The position numbers and the translations under genes were made by a program. Below the pieces are notes generated by a model that did not search any database, was not told where the DNA came from, and saw nothing but the letters and a program-made list of their open reading frames with translations. A DNA stretch of 64,000 nucleotides from Xanthomarina gelatinilytica (lineage in GTDB: Bacteria; Bacteroidota; Bacteroidia; Flavobacteriales; Flavobacteriaceae): positions 682,001 to 746,000 of the forward strand of contig NZ_ANLA01000004.1 in NCBI RefSeq assembly GCF_000348685.1. Direction: 5' to 3'. Shown piece after piece: positions 62,353 through 64,000 of this stretch (its first letter is position 1; each line of letters starts with the position of its first letter).

Positions 62353-63495
62353 ATGGATACACGACGTAAAATTTACATTTCTTTAGGCAGTAACAAAGGC
62401 GACAGGTTAAAAAACCTGCAAGATGCCATTAATCTTATTTTTGAAAGAATTGGAAAAATAAACATCATTTCCAAGGTTTATAATTCGCCCGCTTTTGGTT
62501 TTGAAGGAAGCGATTTTTTGAATTGCTGTGTGATTTTGGAAACAGACATAGCTCCAGATGAGATCATGCTGGCCTTGCTAGAGATAGAAACGTCCATGGG
62601 AAGGGTAAGGGAGGCAAATGCAGGATACGAGTCCAGAACCATAGATTTGGACATCTTGTTTGTGGACGAAGACGTACTGGAAACCAAACTCCTGAAAGTG
62701 CCACACCCAGAATTGCACAAGCGTAAATTTGTTTTAAAACCCTTATTGGAAATTGCTCCCAAACTAACGCATCCAACCTTGCACAAAAATGTGGCCGATT
62801 TACTGGAGACATGCGAAGATACAAGTGTTTTGGAACCCATTAATATTTGGTTAAAAAACCCAAGCAAGCAATTTCAGTTTTCAAACTATAATTACATAGC
62901 TATTGAAGGAAATATTGGCGCAGGAAAAACCAGTTTGGCAACCATGATCTCCAAGGATTTTAATGCCAAATTAATATTGGAACGTTTTGCTGAAAATCCG
63001 TTTTTGCCAAAATTCTACGAAGATGCCAAACGCTATGCCTTTACTCTGGAAATGTCTTTTTTAGCAGACAGATATCAACAAATCAGTGACGATTTATCGC
63101 AATTGGATTTGTTTAAGGATTTTATCATTAGCGATTACGATATTTTTAAATCCTTGATTTTCTCTAAAATCACCTTGCCGGAAGATGAATTTAAACTTTA
63201 CAGAAAACTCTTCTACTTAATGTACAAGGATATTGCCAAACCAGAACTGTATGTGTATCTATATCAAAATACGGCTCGTTTGCAAGAAAACATTAAAAAG
63301 CGTGGTAGGGAATACGAACTGAATATTGAAAACGAATATTTAGATAAGATTAACTCTGGCTATTTGGAATTTTTAAAGAACCAATCGGAATTACACGTGA
63401 AAATCATTGATATTTCCGAAAGGGATTTTGTTGATAACCGAAAAGATTATCTTTGGATTTTGAATGAAATATGCAAAACCGATGATGCCAGATAG
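62353..63495 (+). CDS. folK: FolK-deoxynucleoside kinase fusion protein
   Basis: A 380 aa two-domain enzyme. Residues about 1-165 are 6-hydroxymethyl-7,8-dihydropterin pyrophosphokinase, a folate-pathway enzyme (YISLGSNKGDRLKNLQDAI, YNSPAFGFEGSDFLN, ESRTIDLDILFVDEDV, VPHPELHKRKFVLKPLLEIAP). Residues about 178-378 are a deoxynucleoside kinase, with P-loop GNIGAGKTS (186-194), LERFAENPFLPKFYED, SFLADRYQQISD and a LID-like RGREYE segment. Fusions of this kind are known in Bacteroidetes. It joins folate synthesis and deoxynucleoside salvage in one polypeptide. The GyrI-like gene starts inside its end. Confidence 0.92.
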   Translation: MDTRRKIYISLGSNKGDRLKNLQDAINLIFERIGKINIISKVYNSPAFGFEGSDFLNCCVILETDIAPDEIMLALLEIETSMGRVREANAGYESRTIDLDILFVDEDVLETKLLKVPHPELHKRKFVLKPLLEIAPKLTHPTLHKNVADLLETCEDTSVLEPINIWLKNPSKQFQFSNYNYIAIEGNIGAGKTSLATMISKDFNAKLILERFAENPFLPKFYEDAKRYAFTLEMSFLADRYQQISDDLSQLDLFKDFIISDYDIFKSLIFSKITLPEDEFKLYRKLFYLMYKDIAKPELYVYLYQNTARLQENIKKRGREYELNIENEYLDKINSGYLEFLKNQSELHVKIIDISERDFVDNRKDYLWILNEICKTDDAR

Positions 63496-63964
63496 CATAA
63501 AGACTGTCAACGACAGATTGGTTGTTGGAATGAAGGCCAACATGAGTTTTAAAACCATGCAACAGGAAACAGGGAACTTGGCCAGACAGTTTATGCCCAG
63601 ACGCAATGAAATTTCGTCCCGAATTGGTACACATGTGTTTTCCATACAGGATTTTGGCGATTTTTTATTGAAAAACATCACAGCACTAACTGAATTTGAA
63701 AAATGGGTTGGTGTGGAAGTTTCAAATTTCGATCATGTTCCTGAAGGAATGGAAACTCTTGTTTTAAAGGCAGGAACCTACGCTGTGTTTACTTATAAAG
63801 GAGCTATGCAGGATGTTTCAAAGTTTAAACAGTCTATTTTTAAGGACTGGTTGCCAAATTCAAATTACCAATTGGATGCAAGAGCCCATTTTGAAATATT
63901 ACCCGAAAATTATAGTAAGGATTTGCATGCAACTGAAGAAGATTTTTGGATTCCAATAAAATAA
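63482..63964 (+). CDS. GyrI-like / AraC effector-binding domain protein
   Basis: About 160 aa, a stand-alone GyrI-like small-molecule-binding domain without a DNA-binding part. Typical segments are DRLVVGMKANMSF at the start, VGVEVSNFDHVPEGMETLVLKAGTYAVFTYKGAMQDVSKFKQSIFKDWLPNSNYQLDARAHFEIL and the C-terminal EEDFWIPIK. Such proteins bind or hydrolyse small hydrophobic molecules. The start could be 63464, 63482 or 63485; I took 63482, overlapping the kinase fusion gene by 14 bp. The window ends 36 bp after its stop, with no further feature. Confidence 0.85.
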   Translation: MMPDSIKTVNDRLVVGMKANMSFKTMQQETGNLARQFMPRRNEISSRIGTHVFSIQDFGDFLLKNITALTEFEKWVGVEVSNFDHVPEGMETLVLKAGTYAVFTYKGAMQDVSKFKQSIFKDWLPNSNYQLDARAHFEILPENYSKDLHATEEDFWIPIK

Positions 63965-64000
63965 TAAAGTTAATGTAAACAGAACAAGGTTGTTACAATT

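Overview
The window looks like chromosome from a member of the Flavobacteriaceae (Bacteroidetes), probably a marine, pigmented, gliding type. Evidence: the type IX secretion translocon SprA, a RemB-like gliding protein and a PorP/SprF-like protein; a short (287 aa) primary sigma factor; several promoters of the Bacteroidetes form TTTG-N19-TAnnTTTG; Bacteroidetes-specific families (DUF6089, PorP/SprF, the FolK-deoxynucleoside kinase fusion); and a complete lycopene-to-zeaxanthin style crt operon. The genus cannot be fixed from the sequence alone. Most of the window is ordinary housekeeping DNA with tightly packed genes. No tRNA, rRNA, insertion sequence, integrase or CRISPR array was seen.

Layout. 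1-8513: end of malic enzyme, ruvA, sprA. 8576-13235: gcvH, a VanZ-like protein, two TonB proteins and a RemB-like outer membrane protein that also begins with a TonB-C-like domain. 13299-18678: haem O synthase, cytochrome oxidase subunits III, III and IV, a SCO-like protein, SCO1, DUF420 and a small CxxC membrane protein, i.e. the accessory and assembly part of a cytochrome oxidase locus. 18760-24462: a complete MacAB/TolC-like tripartite ABC exporter. 24468-29772: tsaB, mscS, DUF1304, a DUF255 thioredoxin-fold lipoprotein, dodecin and an Nfu protein. 30022-31662: PorP/SprF and gamma carbonic anhydrase. 31659-40016 (minus): murI, two Skp/OmpH chaperones, bamA, uppS, DUF6089, NAD kinase and a CBS protein, an envelope biogenesis block. 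40097-45658 (plus): pdxJ, an alpha/beta hydrolase, a holin-like membrane protein, trigger factor, clpP and clpX.

45717-48525 is an AT-rich accessory island. A large lipoprotein has a glycine-rich linker and a C-terminal M15-peptidase-like zinc motif, and is followed by two small exported proteins. It resembles a Bacteroidetes polymorphic toxin (peptidoglycan hydrolase) with candidate immunity genes. Directly in front of its lipoprotein signal lies an 8-bp tandem repeat (8 copies of AAACATCG). Copy-number change would shift the reading frame, so this may be a phase-variable toxin locus.

48558-54685 is a carotenoid module: a fasciclin-domain lipoprotein, crtI, crtB, crtZ and a CrtYcd-type lycopene cyclase on the minus strand, divergent from a MerR-B12 regulator that carries both signatures of CarH photoreceptors (W-x9-EH and ExHxxG). 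The spacer between them holds two copies of an identical inverted repeat, TTTGTC-N22-GACAAA, 52 bp apart. The copies lie on the exact consensus promoter of the fasciclin/crt operon. This suggests a B12-dependent light switch controlling pigment synthesis, with an operator architecture unlike the direct repeats reported for Thermus CarH.

55013-63964: a GH3-family adenylating enzyme, DUF2797, a GNAT acetyltransferase, ribosomal protein bS21, the primary sigma factor, an AsmA-like protein, the FolK-deoxynucleoside kinase fusion and a GyrI-like ligand-binding protein.
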